Below are positions 21,873 through 30,940 of a DNA stretch of 41,601 nt, one piece after another. Position numbers and translations under genes: made by a program. Each line of letters begins with the position of its first letter. The stretch's first letter is position 1. Below the pieces are notes generated by a model. It ran no database searches. It was not told where the DNA came from and was given only the letters and a program-made list of their open reading frames with translations. The stretch comes from a virus: positions 1 through 41,601 of the IMG/VR virus record IMGVR_UViG_3300010354_000193; one strand, written 5' to 3'.

Positions 21873-21902
21873 TTGATAAATGCTATATGCCGGTGTTACT
21901 AT
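21873..21902 (+). promoter_or_regulatory. possible sigma70-type promoter for the plus island at 21929
   Basis: TTGATA (21873-21878), an 18-base spacer, TACTAT (21897-21902), 26 bases before the ATG at 21929. Both hexamers deviate by one or two bases from consensus, so it is only a candidate, but an isolated plus-strand unit needs a local start. Confidence 0.35.
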
Positions 21903-21928
21903 TGTAAAAGAGAATTGTTACATTTAAA

Positions 21929-22774
21929 ATGGCTAGTCGCGGTCGGTGGGTTAACGTTCCTGGCAAAGGACGCCGGTGGCAACAACCTAGTGGCGAGTTA
22001 ATGATGACTCAACCGGGCTTCGGTCCTGGTCAATTTTTCCAAACTCGTGTTGGAGAAATTATTAATCCAATTAAAAATATTGCTTCTCCTGGCGGACCTT
22101 TACAAGGTTTTACTGATTTCCTAAATCGCAATCAAATTGGTACACGTGGTGCTAATGCTGCTGGTCGTGCACCAACTGATGCAGAATTGCTTGCAGAAGG
22201 ATATAGTCCACTTTCTGAAGAATTTAGTGCTGCTCGTAATAACCGACAGATTGTTCCTCCAGCTCCAGTGCTACCACCACCTGTAGTAATTCCAGCGGGA
22301 ACTGTTCAACCTGGAAATATTACAAAGGGCGTAACTTCTACTGGTGAGCTTGATCGTTCTCAAGGTGATGAGTACAAGTCGCAGATGGCGCAGTACCGCA
22401 ACCTGATCAACCAGAAAAAAACGCAGGAAGCTGAGGATCTGGGTATGCAGATCTGGATGCGGAAGTATGACAAGTCACCGATGGCCCAAGCCGGTGGTGC
22501 AATTGGTGCTTACAATCCATTGCTTGCTAGCATGTTCCCTGAAACCAAGGGTTTTGCTCCAGCTTTTGCTCCAGAACAAGAAGAAATCCAGATGGGTGAT
22601 TTAGGTACCCGTGCTCAAGGTGAGATGGGACCAACGATGGAGACCTTGAACCCGGTGGCAGCACAAGCACAGCAGCAAGCTGCTACTGCAGCACAGGCAG
22701 ATAAAGCAACCACCGCTGGTGTGAAGATCCCTGTACGTAACCGTGTTCAAGCCTTCCTGTACGGTGGCATGTGA
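21929..22774 (+). CDS. plus-island protein, low-complexity, possibly virion
   Basis: 281 residues. Basic, Gly/Pro/Trp start (GRWVNVPGKGRRWQQPSGE), a Pro-rich linker (IVPPAPVLPPPVVIPAG), a helical segment (YKSQMAQYRNLINQKKTQEAEDLGMQIW) and an Ala/Gln-rich end. The mix of short ordered helices and linkers is typical of minor virion or scaffold-like proteins. No domain recognised. Its stop overlaps the next start region (GTGATC). Confidence 0.65.
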   Translation: MASRGRWVNVPGKGRRWQQPSGELMMTQPGFGPGQFFQTRVGEIINPIKNIASPGGPLQGFTDFLNRNQIGTRGANAAGRAPTDAELLAEGYSPLSEEFSAARNNRQIVPPAPVLPPPVVIPAGTVQPGNITKGVTSTGELDRSQGDEYKSQMAQYRNLINQKKTQEAEDLGMQIWMRKYDKSPMAQAGGAIGAYNPLLASMFPETKGFAPAFAPEQEEIQMGDLGTRAQGEMGPTMETLNPVAAQAQQQAATAAQADKATTAGVKIPVRNRVQAFLYGGM

Positions 22775-22776
22775 TC

Positions 22777-23079
22777 ATGATGATGGATAATGATTTTCCA
22801 AATGCCTTAGGTTTTTTGCAGTCCTATAGCAAAGGATTATCACAATATCAACAAGAGGGTGAAAACATTCCTGATTTTGCTGTGCAAAACCAATATGCAC
22901 AGGAGCTTGGGGGTCCTTTAATTTCTAGGACTATTCGTTATTCTCCTCCAAACGCAATCATTAAAGCTCCTCATATTGATTCTCCTTACATGGAACAACT
23001 ATATGAACGTGGCTTTAAACCGTTAATGCCTCCTAAACCCTCTGGCCCAAGAGGTCCACAGTTACCTAGCTTTGTTTAA
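22777..23079 (+). CDS. plus-island protein, Pro-rich end, unknown
   Basis: 100 residues from the first of three ATGs; a GTG at 22771 inside the previous stop is also possible. Residues 1-60 are mixed (NALGFLQSYSKGLSQYQQEGENIPDFA), the end is Pro/Gly-rich (FKPLMPPKPSGPRGPQLPSFV). No family recognised. Lies between two plus-island genes with almost no gaps. Confidence 0.6.
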   Translation: MMMDNDFPNALGFLQSYSKGLSQYQQEGENIPDFAVQNQYAQELGGPLISRTIRYSPPNAIIKAPHIDSPYMEQLYERGFKPLMPPKPSGPRGPQLPSFV

Positions 23080-23081
23080 GT

Positions 23082-23222
23082 ATGCCTACAGAACTCATCA
23101 AAAGATACCTTGAAGAGTTTGCACGTTGGCTACGAAATCAAAAGGATTATGATGACTTCGAGTATGGAACTGAAGTCATCCCTGGCGATAAAACCTGGGC
23201 CAAGAAATCTAAGAAGAAGTAG
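23082..23222 (+). CDS. 46-residue charged protein, unknown
   Basis: ATG 23082 to TAG 23220-23222: MPTELIKRYLEEFARWLRNQ followed by an acidic turn and KKSKKK tail. It ends at the base next to the primase-helicase stop on the other strand. The helix-acid-basic layout is protein-like, and start spacing (two bases after the previous stop) fits this operon style. Confidence 0.6.
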   Translation: MPTELIKRYLEEFARWLRNQKDYDDFEYGTEVIPGDKTWAKKSKKK

Positions 23223-25841
23223 TTACTCGTCCTTACCTTCAGGCAGGATCGTTGGCAGATCCTTGAACTTCTGATCAGAATTACGGATAGCAAGTCCTTT
23301 CACAAAGGGCTTACCACCTTTGCTGAAGCTACGCACTTCATCAAGACCGAGTTGGTTTTTGCAGCAGTCCAGCAGTAAGTTGATAAAACGTTTCTGGCCT
23401 ACAGCTTTGGATCCTGTGGCATCACAGTATTCGCAGTAGCTGGGATAGAGGTGGTAGTTGCTGTTGACATAGCGCTCATTATTTTCTTTGTTTCCATTTG
23501 GAATCTTCTTACCAACAGCAGTAACGTGATCTGCCTTAACAACTTCTGATTGCAGCCATTCAATCAGGTTATTGCTGTTGAGGAGGATGTTATTGCGGAC
23601 GCGGCGTAGTGCAGGAACCATTTCATTGGTATCGAGCAGGTACTGACGCATGGTTTGCTCATCCATCTCTAGCACCCAGTTCACCAGACCTGGGAGGTAA
23701 TCTTTCCAGATACCAGACACACGGCCATGTTCAATCTTGATCATGTCCTTAGCTTCACTATTGCGTTCATATAGAGGCCTATTGAACTCAATTGTTAAGC
23801 GTCGGCGGCTGAGGCCACTGGTGTTATCGGTGGTTTGGATGGGCTCGTTGGCCACAACCATGACCATACCGGTGTAGACAAATGGTTCACCAATGGGCTT
23901 GAGCTTCTCTTCATAGCGAAGAGAGTCACCACCAGTAAGGGCTTTGAAAGTTTGAGCAGAACCGCCGTAGCGTTCTGAATCGTTGATCAGAGTTAAGCGC
24001 TTGCCCTTGATGGATGACAGCTCAAAACGGCTCTGCTCCAGCTGGTTAAGCGTGGTGCTGGCGTAGTTACCACTGCCGACAAGAGCACAGCAGAGGTTGG
24101 CAAAGGTGGATTTACCACGGCCACCTGGTCCAATCACTTCAAAGAAGCGCTGGATTTCATTACCACGGCCAACTAAGCAAGCACGCAGCCAAGCACGGAG
24201 CACGTTGACCCGATCTTCATCACCGTATTGAGTTCGATAAAGCCATTCAGTAATAGGACCTGGATCAGCTTCTGGGATGTAATCAATGTCTAGACCCCAG
24301 ATGATGAAGTGATCAGGGTCGTGTCCTAGGAATTCTTTGCTGTCGAGGTCAAAGACGCCGTTACGGAATGCAAGACGGGCGGGATCGTCGTTCCATTGGT
24401 ACTCGGTGAGGTGCCCCTCCAGCAGAGCACACACATCAGCAACGAGATGAGAAGTGTACCCATTAGGGAGAGAAGTGTTTCCAAGGACAAATTGAACCTC
24501 GTGCCTAAAATCTTTCGTATGATCTTGCTCATTCCATACGCCTCTATTCTTGTCATACTTCATGAACCTATCAAATCTAGGGTCATATCGCCAGCCGTTC
24601 TTATTGAACATTGGCGAAATGAAGTTAGCAATTTCAGAAGCGGGAGGATTACGAACAGGTGACTTCTGCTTTTTGCTGCCAGGTAGTAGCGGTTGACCTG
24701 CAAAACCAGGCAGATCTAACTCTGGTGGGAAATCAATAAAGTCTTTTTCGTTGAATTGACCACCAAATAGCTCTTGAAAGAGGGTGTTCTCATCGGTTTG
24801 AACAATGACACCTTCATTGTCCATCCCAACTTGCTTACGGATGGTATCGATGGAAGGTACAACAAAGCCTCCCATATCGATGTAACCATCTTCTTTTGCT
24901 TTAGCGCGCAGGGTTTTAAGACCACGGGCACCCTCTGGATTAGGACCACCGGGCAGGCGCTCAAAGCTTGACCACTTTCTTTCGCAAGCCCCATCCTGGA
25001 AGTGATCCGATTGAGATGACCACTCAACCCAGTGCTCTAGGAGACTCTCATCAATTTGATGGAGTGACATGCCGATAGCAAGCCACTCTTCATAGTCATC
25101 AGCCCGTTCGGGGTTAAGGACCTGGAGGTAAAGAAGAGCTTCTTCTATAGCAGACTCCAAGAAAAATTTGGAGTCATTGTCATAATTAATGGTGATGCTT
25201 TGCGTTACAACAGCACCAGCCGGTGAGGTTCGCTTACGATAGCGGCTGCTGGGGTATGCACGAGCAATGGCTTCATAAAGCCACTCTGGCATTTCAGGCA
25301 GCTGCTTGGCGTATTCAAAGCCGCCGTGATTTGTTGTATAGTATCCGTCAGTATCAGGGTGAGCACCCATCAATGCACCTTGACGGGACCTCCAGAGGAT
25401 TTCCCATGGCGCCTTATCAACTTTGATGGTTGCTTTATCAGGCAGTTGCTGAATGCGATCCGGCGGCACCCGGAATAACATTCGGAACTTCCCAACTTTG
25501 CCACTGGTAATGGTCAGTGTTGGTGGGAAGATCTCACTAATTGGACCACCGCCCAGCTTTTCAATGACGGGGATAGCATCTTGCCCGTCAATATCAACAA
25601 AGATGAGAGCTAGGTCATTACTCCATTGTCCGCAGAGAAGACCGACACCCGTTGCTCGACCCTCTTCTAGTTCCTTACGGATCTCAGAAACAGTTTTGGG
25701 ATCTTGCGTCCAACCGGGAAGATAAGCTTTCTTACCTTGTAGGGGAGTTAGGGGGAAATCAACCGGGATGAAATCGAGATTGATTTGCCCTGGTAAAAGA
25801 TGTTTATGAGGTGGCCGGGGCTCTGGGGTAGCGGTCGTCAC
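23223..25841 (-). CDS. D5/P4-type primase-helicase
   Basis: 872 residues. N-terminal primase-polymerase domain: GVGLLCGQWSNDLALIFVDI (D83 and D85 of the DxD) with TLTITSGKVGKFRMLF. A PriCT-like part follows near 240-300 (DYEEWLAIGMSLHQI...ERKWSSF). D5-N domain around 420-520. The C-terminal SF3 helicase has Walker A GPGGRGKST (571-579), Walker B-like RLTLINDSE (about 614-622), and sensor region VMVVANEPI. It primes and unwinds at the replication fork. With the T7-type polymerase at the right end, the phage has mixed-type replication genes. No accessory helicase is seen in the window. Confidence 0.92.
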   Translation of the reverse strand: MTTATPEPRPPHKHLLPGQINLDFIPVDFPLTPLQGKKAYLPGWTQDPKTVSEIRKELEEGRATGVGLLCGQWSNDLALIFVDIDGQDAIPVIEKLGGGPISEIFPPTLTITSGKVGKFRMLFRVPPDRIQQLPDKATIKVDKAPWEILWRSRQGALMGAHPDTDGYYTTNHGGFEYAKQLPEMPEWLYEAIARAYPSSRYRKRTSPAGAVVTQSITINYDNDSKFFLESAIEEALLYLQVLNPERADDYEEWLAIGMSLHQIDESLLEHWVEWSSQSDHFQDGACERKWSSFERLPGGPNPEGARGLKTLRAKAKEDGYIDMGGFVVPSIDTIRKQVGMDNEGVIVQTDENTLFQELFGGQFNEKDFIDFPPELDLPGFAGQPLLPGSKKQKSPVRNPPASEIANFISPMFNKNGWRYDPRFDRFMKYDKNRGVWNEQDHTKDFRHEVQFVLGNTSLPNGYTSHLVADVCALLEGHLTEYQWNDDPARLAFRNGVFDLDSKEFLGHDPDHFIIWGLDIDYIPEADPGPITEWLYRTQYGDEDRVNVLRAWLRACLVGRGNEIQRFFEVIGPGGRGKSTFANLCCALVGSGNYASTTLNQLEQSRFELSSIKGKRLTLINDSERYGGSAQTFKALTGGDSLRYEEKLKPIGEPFVYTGMVMVVANEPIQTTDNTSGLSRRRLTIEFNRPLYERNSEAKDMIKIEHGRVSGIWKDYLPGLVNWVLEMDEQTMRQYLLDTNEMVPALRRVRNNILLNSNNLIEWLQSEVVKADHVTAVGKKIPNGNKENNERYVNSNYHLYPSYCEYCDATGSKAVGQKRFINLLLDCCKNQLGLDEVRSFSKGGKPFVKGLAIRNSDQKFKDLPTILPEGKDE

Positions 25842-25850
25842 GTTGTTTTA

Positions 25851-25940
25851 TTACGGATCAAAGGAGAAGACGACGGAGCCAGCGTAGCGGTACTTGACAA
25901 GACCGCCAGAGGAACCACCGTATTTCTTCGTATCTTTAAT
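25851..25940 (-). CDS. possible micro-ORF in the nuclease-primase gap (non-canonical start)
   Basis: Between the nuclease and primase genes, in the same frame as the nuclease but after two stops, lies an open stretch reading KDTKKYGGSSGGLVKYRYAG and SVVFSFDP, then TAATAA. It has no ATG, GTG or TTG; the first codon after the stop is ATT. The peptide is protein-like with strong strand pattern. It could be an ATT-started peptide, readthrough extension or a decayed C-terminus. Confidence 0.25.
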   Translation of the reverse strand: MKDTKKYGGSSGGLVKYRYAGSVVFSFDP

Positions 25941-25961
25941 TTACGAGGCAGACACCTGCAC

Positions 25962-26882
25962 TTAGGCGTCGCCGTCCACCACATCAAGATCAATCTCGGT
26001 CTTATTTTGCGCCGGTAGGATCTCAGAATAGTACTTGTTAACAGCTTCTAGCCACTTGTTTTTGTACTTTTCAATAGTTCCACCTTGAATAGCAAATACT
26101 TGAGAACGTTCTCGGGTAGCAACAAATGTCATACAGATCTCAGGAACAATCCCAACTGTGTGTTCTAAAGCCATAGCATAAGCAGCCATCTGCATTTGGC
26201 ATTTGGCATATTTCATGAAACCAGCACGCTTCATTCCATATTCGCTTCTAAGGGTTTCAGGTCCTGGCCACTTGCTGTAATACAGGCCATTACTGGTCTT
26301 AAGGTCACCAAGTACCACTTTTCCTTTGTACTCTGCCACGATGTCAGGAGCACCAGCCCAACCCCACGTTTCGTTCTCTTGAACACCTGGATGCCAGACT
26401 CGGGAGATACCATCACCACCCATGGTCCAAGCAAAATCATCAGGGTTGGCAGGGTTTTCAGCCCAGACCACACGGTCCAGTTTGTCCAGTTTTTCAGGAA
26501 GGCCTTGCCAGAACTCAGCAATTTCTTCATCGTCGATGACTGGGTTCTTATTGATGCCAAGGAGATACTCCTCCATAAGAGAGTGAACACGGGTACCACG
26601 TGCAGCTGCAGCTTCTCGTCCACCAGGATTTTTCTTAGCCCACCGTTCTAATGCAACCTTGTTACCACCTGTTGCGGAGAGGATAGTAGTAACAGAGGGC
26701 AGCGCACCGTATGGCGTTTTGTAATGCCGACTGCCGTTAATTTCTAAGCGGGTATTCCCGTCCGAGCGATAGTCCAAAAACTGCTCATACGATGCAGTTT
26801 TAGAGTACGGCGTATAAATCTTGCGCTCTAACTCTTCTATTAGCTGAACATCTGCACAAATTTCATCCAGTACAGCGGGCAC
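25962..26882 (-). CDS. PD-(D/E)XK nuclease, RecB/Cas4-like
   Basis: 306 residues from a GTG. Motif order: RGTRVHSLMEEY (H100), GAPDIVAEYKGKVVLGDLKT (D180; D193 and K195 of the DxK), and CQMQMAAYAMAL (Gln motif). This is the pattern of the PDDEXK_1 exonuclease family including RecB C-terminal and Cas4 proteins, though the Cys cluster of Cas4 is absent. It probably degrades host DNA or processes ends for recombination. It lies upstream of the primase-helicase. Confidence 0.85.
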   Translation of the reverse strand: MPAVLDEICADVQLIEELERKIYTPYSKTASYEQFLDYRSDGNTRLEINGSRHYKTPYGALPSVTTILSATGGNKVALERWAKKNPGGREAAAARGTRVHSLMEEYLLGINKNPVIDDEEIAEFWQGLPEKLDKLDRVVWAENPANPDDFAWTMGGDGISRVWHPGVQENETWGWAGAPDIVAEYKGKVVLGDLKTSNGLYYSKWPGPETLRSEYGMKRAGFMKYAKCQMQMAAYAMALEHTVGIVPEICMTFVATRERSQVFAIQGGTIEKYKNKWLEAVNKYYSEILPAQNKTEIDLDVVDGDA

Positions 26883-26936
26883 AAGCAGCGTTCAAGTCCC
26901 TGTAACGTAGCAAAAACCTGAGTATTTGCAAGCAAT

Positions 26937-27185
26937 TTAGAAATGCTCGACCCCTTTCATGACCCGACGGATGTCAGGATCAATGATGCGATGGTTGAAA
27001 CCAAAGCGTTGGTTGGCTTCATTGAAATAGAAAAGGAAAGAATGCTTAAGATCCCAGGTGATATCAAGGCTACCCCAGCTGTCGTAGTCCGTACTGGAGT
27101 TAAACCAATGAATAAGGAGCGGACCAAAGCGCAGGTGTCCCCACTCAATGTCTACATCAAAGTAGTACAGGGGCGGACGTTTCAT
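26937..27185 (-). CDS. aromatic-rich small protein, unknown
   Basis: 82 residues, rich in Tyr, Trp and Phe (YYFDVDIEWGHLRFGPLLIHWF; KHSFLFYFNEANQRFGFNHRI), suggesting a beta-rich fold. The start overlaps the previous stop (ATGA), so it is in an operon with the regulator upstream. No family recognised. Confidence 0.65.
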   Translation of the reverse strand: MKRPPLYYFDVDIEWGHLRFGPLLIHWFNSSTDYDSWGSLDITWDLKHSFLFYFNEANQRFGFNHRIIDPDIRRVMKGVEHF

Positions 27186-27475
27186 TCTTCTGTCAACTCA
27201 GGGCGGCGGAAGCAGTCTTCCACGTTGTTAACGAACTTAAGGGACTGATAGTTCTGAACTTCCTTCTGGATCTTTTCATGGATCACAAACGCTGTTTTGA
27301 TGGCGTCTTCTGGATCCATTGCCCATCTGGAATTGGAAAGGAGGCCAGCAACCAGGATGGTGATGGCAAGTTCTTGAGGGTGGCTCACGAAGGAACGTAA
27401 GGAACGACCGTTATCAGTAAAGCTACCCAGTAGAAACGCAAGATCAGATACTGGATTATGTCCTTTTTCATTCAT
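27182..27475 (-). CDS. small helical protein, unknown
   Basis: 97 residues from ATG 27475, which overlaps the stop of the winged-helix gene; a start seven codons earlier is less likely. Contains HPQELAITILVAGLLSNSRWAMDPEDAIKTAFVIHEKIQ, mainly helical. No family recognised. Third member of an overlapping four-gene string with the regulator. Confidence 0.65.
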   Translation of the reverse strand: MNEKGHNPVSDLAFLLGSFTDNGRSLRSFVSHPQELAITILVAGLLSNSRWAMDPEDAIKTAFVIHEKIQKEVQNYQSLKFVNNVEDCFRRPELTEE

Positions 27476-27728
27476 CGTTCTCGTCCCAATCAACAATACT
27501 GTAGAGGGTAACGTAATCTTTTTTGATAATAGGTTGAATCAACCCTTCTGCCTTGAGTGCACTGAGGCGGCGGGTGATAGTGCGGTGATTACGTTCAAAC
27601 TGCTTAGCAATTTTTGTAATGGGCATTAGGACCAGCAGAGAACCTTGATAGGAGGTGGCCTCCTTATGAAGATACTCATAGATGGACAATGCAAGATCAT
27701 CCATCAGCTCATTCTTTGCTGGTCCCAT
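27468..27728 (-). CDS. winged-helix regulator
   Basis: 86 residues. PITKIAKQFERNHRTITRRLSALKAEGLI is a helix-turn-helix with recognition helix, followed by a wing (KKDYVTLYSIVDW). An N-terminal helical part may dimerise. Such small regulators in phages control early genes or replication. First of the linked genes with 27475 and 27185, so it may be autoregulated. Confidence 0.75.
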   Translation of the reverse strand: MGPAKNELMDDLALSIYEYLHKEATSYQGSLLVLMPITKIAKQFERNHRTITRRLSALKAEGLIQPIIKKDYVTLYSIVDWDENDE

Positions 27729-27733
27729 ATGCT

Positions 27734-27973
27734 TTATGACTCTGTTTCTGATTGTAATTGCAGTGTTTCTTGGTACCGCGTGATTGACTTCTTAGCGGTT
27801 TCAAGATCCATGCCCCAGCATGGTTCCCAATCATATTCCTTAGAGGGGTAACGGTAGAGGACGTGGCCGGTTACACCGTGGCGCAGACATTCGATGGAGT
27901 AACCGTTGAACTCAATAGGTTCAAGAGGTTCAGATGGTTTACCACGGAAACGGATTTTAGTAGTGCGAGCCAT
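27734..27973 (-). CDS. small protein, unknown
   Basis: 79 residues. MARTTKIRFRGKPSEPLEPI, then GYSIECLRHGVTGHVLYRYP-type strands and a helical end (LETAKKSITRYQETLQ). Compact mixed fold. Lies five bases before the winged-helix gene, so probably its operon partner and first gene of the unit downstream of a terminator. Confidence 0.65.
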   Translation of the reverse strand: MARTTKIRFRGKPSEPLEPIEFNGYSIECLRHGVTGHVLYRYPSKEYDWEPCWGMDLETAKKSITRYQETLQLQSETES

Positions 27974-28006
27974 AGAAAGTTCTCAACGCTACTAAGTTAG
28001 CGCATA

Positions 28007-28043
28007 TAAAAAGCAGATCAACCAGGTAAGTGATCGATCTGCT
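28007..28043 (-). terminator. rho-independent terminator for the repeat-protein gene
   Basis: On the minus strand, AGCAGATC (28043-28036) pairs with GATCTGCT (28019-28012) around 16 bases, followed by a TTTTT tract (28012-28008) and ATA. It lies 28 bases after the stop of the 929-residue gene and separates it from the next minus unit. Confidence 0.75.
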
Positions 28044-28070
28044 AATTTAACTAACTTTTAAAGATAAACC

Positions 28071-30860
28071 TTAGCGTCTTCTAAGAGTTGACCTTGTGGC
28101 AGGTTTTTTCTTAGGAGGTTGTTCTTTGGGTGGTTGGTTCTTGGGAGGTTGTTCTTTAGGTGGTTGGTTCTTAGGAGGTTGTTCTTTAGGAGGAATCACC
28201 GTTTCCTTAGGACCTTGGTTTTTAGCTCCTTGATTTTTAGCTGTAGGTGTTTTAGGTGCAGGTGGTTTAGGAGTTGCAGCTGCTTTGGGTGCAGTTGTTT
28301 TAGAAGGTGAAGTTGCCCTGGTTACAGGCGCTCTAGAAGGGACAGCTGTTTTAGAAGGTGCAGTTTTAGAACTTTGATTTTTACTTGCTTGGAAACGAGG
28401 TGCACTTACGCTACCGCGTTGAGTAGTAGCTGATTTATTTGGGCTTTGTTTAGGAGCTTGGCTCTTAACGGATTGTCCAACATTGGTTTGTTTTTTAGGA
28501 GCCTGGTTGTTAGCACCTTGCCTTTTTTGTGCCTGGGCTTTATTACCCTGACGCTTATTACCTTGTCCTTTTTTATCAGGACCACCAAGAATTGGCGGTA
28601 ATTGAGGTTGATTTTTTGAACCCTGGCCTTTCTGACCTTGGCCTTTCTGACCTTGGCCTTTCTGACCTTGGCCTTTACGACCTTGACCTTTGCGACCTTG
28701 CTCTTGACGGTTTTTGTTCTGGTTGCGTTGATTTCGACCTTGAGTACCTTCTTGAGGTGTATCAGTAAGAGGTTGACGTTCTTGTTGAGCTTGTTCTCGT
28801 CGAGCACGAGCATTTGCAAGTGCTTCTCTAGGATCAGTAGTAGAAGTTGCACCTGAAGTACTCCCAGCACCACTAGAAGACGAACTACCACCAGCACTAG
28901 CTGAACCAGCAGTGCTGCTAGAAGGAGCTTCATCAGCAGGGATTTCTTCGCTAGGAATTTCTTCACTAGGAATTTCTCCACCAGCAATTTCTTCAGTAAA
29001 ACTTTCTGAAGGAGCGCTTTCTTCAGTAGATCCTTGAGAAGATTTAGGAGGAGCTTTTGGAGCAGGTGTTTTAGGTGCCGGCCCTTGGTTTACGGGTTCA
29101 GGTGAACTGGTATCACCGCGGCTTACACGACGACGTGCTTGAGCAGCAGCTAAAGCAGCAGCAGCATTGCTACCACCTGCCTCACGCTGTTCTTCTGCTG
29201 AGAGAAGACCTTGGATACCAAAACCACCACCACGTGTTGTTTGTTCTCTAGCCGCTGTTGTTGCTGCTGTTGTTGCTCTTGCTTCTGCTGTTGCTGCTGC
29301 TGGAGCAGGAGTAGCGCGAGCAGTTTCTTGCTTAACTACTTCAGATTTAGTTGAAGTTGTAGCAGCTGGTTTAGATTCTTCAACAAAACTACTTAGGAAC
29401 TTTTCAGCAGCTGGAGCGGGCTTTTCAGGAGCCGCAACAGACTGTTGAAGAGTTAAAGGAGCTTGCTCAGCAACTGGAGCAGGTTTTTCAGAAACAGTTT
29501 CTTGACGAGCTGGAGTTGATTCTTTAGGAGTTTCTTGAGCTGCCGAAATAATCGGAGTAGCTTGTTCAACAAACTTATCTAAGAATTTTTCAGCAGTTGG
29601 GAGAGTTGGTTCTTGAATTTGCTCTTGACGAGCAGCTTCTTTAGGTGCAGGTTGCTGAACAACTGTGGTCAACTCTCTAGGAGCAGTTTCCTGAAGAGTT
29701 GTTGTTGCTGGTTCTTTAACAGGTTCTTGAGTTGCTGGAACAGTTTGAACAGTAGGAGTTGTTTGTTCAACAAATGTGTTTAAGAACTCTTCTGGACTTG
29801 GAACTTGTTGTTTAGGAGCTGGAGGTTCTTCTTTAGGAGTTGTTTCCTTAGGAGCTATTTGCTGAACAGGAGGTTGCTGAACAGGAGGTTGCTGAACAGG
29901 AGGTTGCTGAACAGGAGGTTGTTGAACAGGAGGTTGCTGAAGAGGTGCTTGTTGAACAGGAGGTTGTTGAACAGGAGGTTGTTGAACAGGAGGTTGCTGA
30001 AGAGGTGCTTGTTGAACAGGGGGTTGTTGAGAGGGTACTTGTTGTGTAACCGTGTTTGCAACATTGTTAATTTGCTGGTTACGACCTTGACCTTTACGAC
30101 CTTGACCTTTGCGACCTTGACCTTTTTCTCCTTGAGCCTTAGGACCAGGAGTACCAAGTATTCCAGGTAGACCAGCTTCAGTTTTAGTACCTTGACCTTT
30201 ACGACCCTGACCTTTACGACCCTGGCCTTTTTCTCCTTGAATTTTTGGACCTGGCGCAAGCGGAGCTGCAACTTGAACCTGTGAAATAGGTTGTACTACA
30301 GGCGGTTGTGCAACCTGAACTTGTGGAACAGGTTGTGCTGCAGGTGCTTCTACAGATTGGAATTTTGGAGGAGGTGTTATAAAAGTTTCTATATCTGGCC
30401 TTGAGATAACAGGAGTCTTAAATCCTTGGTCAATTGTTTTAGGTGGTAAAACAAACTGATCTCTAGCTTGAATAGGAACAACAGTAACGCCGGTACTAGG
30501 ACCTTTAGGTGAAGGACCTTTTGGAGCAACAGCAGTTTTAGGAGCCCTAGGAGCCCTGGGACTTTTTGGACCAGCGCTTGTTTTAGGAGATCCTGCAGCT
30601 CTAGGAGCCCTAGGAGTTGCTTGACTCTTAGGACCTGCAGAAGTTTTAGGACTCCTAGAAGCTTTTGGACCAGAACTAGTTTTAGGAGATGCTACGGGTT
30701 GCTGTTTAGGAGCTTGTAAGGGAAGCGGATCTAAAGGTCTTGCTTTTGGAGCCGGTGCAGGAGCAGCTGCTTTTGGGGGAGGCCCTTGCTGAGAAGACTT
30801 AGACGGCGGCGGATTATTACCGCCTCCGCCCCTTCCACCACCGGATGATCTTGGAGGCAT
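28071..30860 (-). CDS. 929-residue disordered repeat protein (SPKT, GQGRK, PPVQQ, FLxxFVE blocks)
   Basis: Almost wholly low-complexity. In order: Gly/Pro/Lys N-terminus with repeated [13 protein letters not shown] units like histone H1 tails (about 60-125); [13 protein letters not shown] blocks twice (about 210-270); eleven [10 protein letters not shown] pentapeptides from a 15-bp DNA repeat; three spaced helices [26 protein letters not shown] and [13 protein letters not shown]; an acidic stretch ([14 protein letters not shown]); a second [11 protein letters not shown] block; and a basic Pro/Lys tail with [10 protein letters not shown]. No Cys or Trp stands out. Charge blocks of opposite sign plus helices suggest a scaffold, condensate former or DNA-condensing virion protein. 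No enzyme domain is visible. Confidence 0.85.
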   Translation of the reverse strand: MPPRSSGGGRGGGGNNPPPSKSSQQGPPPKAAAPAPAPKARPLDPLPLQAPKQQPVASPKTSSGPKASRSPKTSAGPKSQATPRAPRAAGSPKTSAGPKSPRAPRAPKTAVAPKGPSPKGPSTGVTVVPIQARDQFVLPPKTIDQGFKTPVISRPDIETFITPPPKFQSVEAPAAQPVPQVQVAQPPVVQPISQVQVAAPLAPGPKIQGEKGQGRKGQGRKGQGTKTEAGLPGILGTPGPKAQGEKGQGRKGQGRKGQGRNQQINNVANTVTQQVPSQQPPVQQAPLQQPPVQQPPVQQPPVQQAPLQQPPVQQPPVQQPPVQQPPVQQPPVQQIAPKETTPKEEPPAPKQQVPSPEEFLNTFVEQTTPTVQTVPATQEPVKEPATTTLQETAPRELTTVVQQPAPKEAARQEQIQEPTLPTAEKFLDKFVEQATPIISAAQETPKESTPARQETVSEKPAPVAEQAPLTLQQSVAAPEKPAPAAEKFLSSFVEESKPAATTSTKSEVVKQETARATPAPAAATAEARATTAATTAAREQTTRGGGFGIQGLLSAEEQREAGGSNAAAALAAAQARRRVSRGDTSSPEPVNQGPAPKTPAPKAPPKSSQGSTEESAPSESFTEEIAGGEIPSEEIPSEEIPADEAPSSSTAGSASAGGSSSSSGAGSTSGATSTTDPREALANARARREQAQQERQPLTDTPQEGTQGRNQRNQNKNRQEQGRKGQGRKGQGQKGQGQKGQGQKGQGSKNQPQLPPILGGPDKKGQGNKRQGNKAQAQKRQGANNQAPKKQTNVGQSVKSQAPKQSPNKSATTQRGSVSAPRFQASKNQSSKTAPSKTAVPSRAPVTRATSPSKTTAPKAAATPKPPAPKTPTAKNQGAKNQGPKETVIPPKEQPPKNQPPKEQPPKNQPPKEQPPKKKPATRSTLRRR
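28619..28705 (-). repeat. GQG(R/Q)K-coding tandem repeat, downstream block
   Basis: Five to six units of about 15 bases (plus-strand pattern GACCTTGGCCTTTCT) code for (K)GQGQ/GQGR repeats inside the 929-residue protein. The same pattern recurs at about 30070-30140 and 30188-30240 and, in diverged form, in the plus gene at 32795. Slippage or recombination between copies should change length. Confidence 0.75.
29859..30023 (-). repeat. 15-bp minisatellite, 11 units ([10 protein letters not shown])
   Basis: Eleven tandem 15-base units (plus-strand consensus TTGCTGAACAGGAGG), coding PPVQQ or APLQQ. APLQQ units at the second and sixth positions, reading with the protein, show a higher-order 60-base unit. 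Near-identity indicates recent expansion and probable length variation. Confidence 0.85.
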
Positions 30861-30940
30861 AACAACTATAAATGATTGCCATACCTACTCTATCAAATAT
30901 TTTGTTAGTCCTCTTAATAACCCTAGTAAATAACAGGTAT

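Noticed and set aside
26880-26915. tRNA-like T-arm sequence GTTCAAGTCC
   Set aside because: No acceptor or anticodon arm can be built around it, and it overlaps the nuclease start.
28406-28987. 193-codon minus-strand frame inside the repeat gene
   Set aside because: A frame shadow of repeats ([11 protein letters not shown]); it would need an internal start and has no independent signal.
29167-30170. Plus-strand frames within the 929-residue gene
   Set aside because: They are mirror readings of the tandem repeats ([10 protein letters not shown]-type) with no start site or known pattern.
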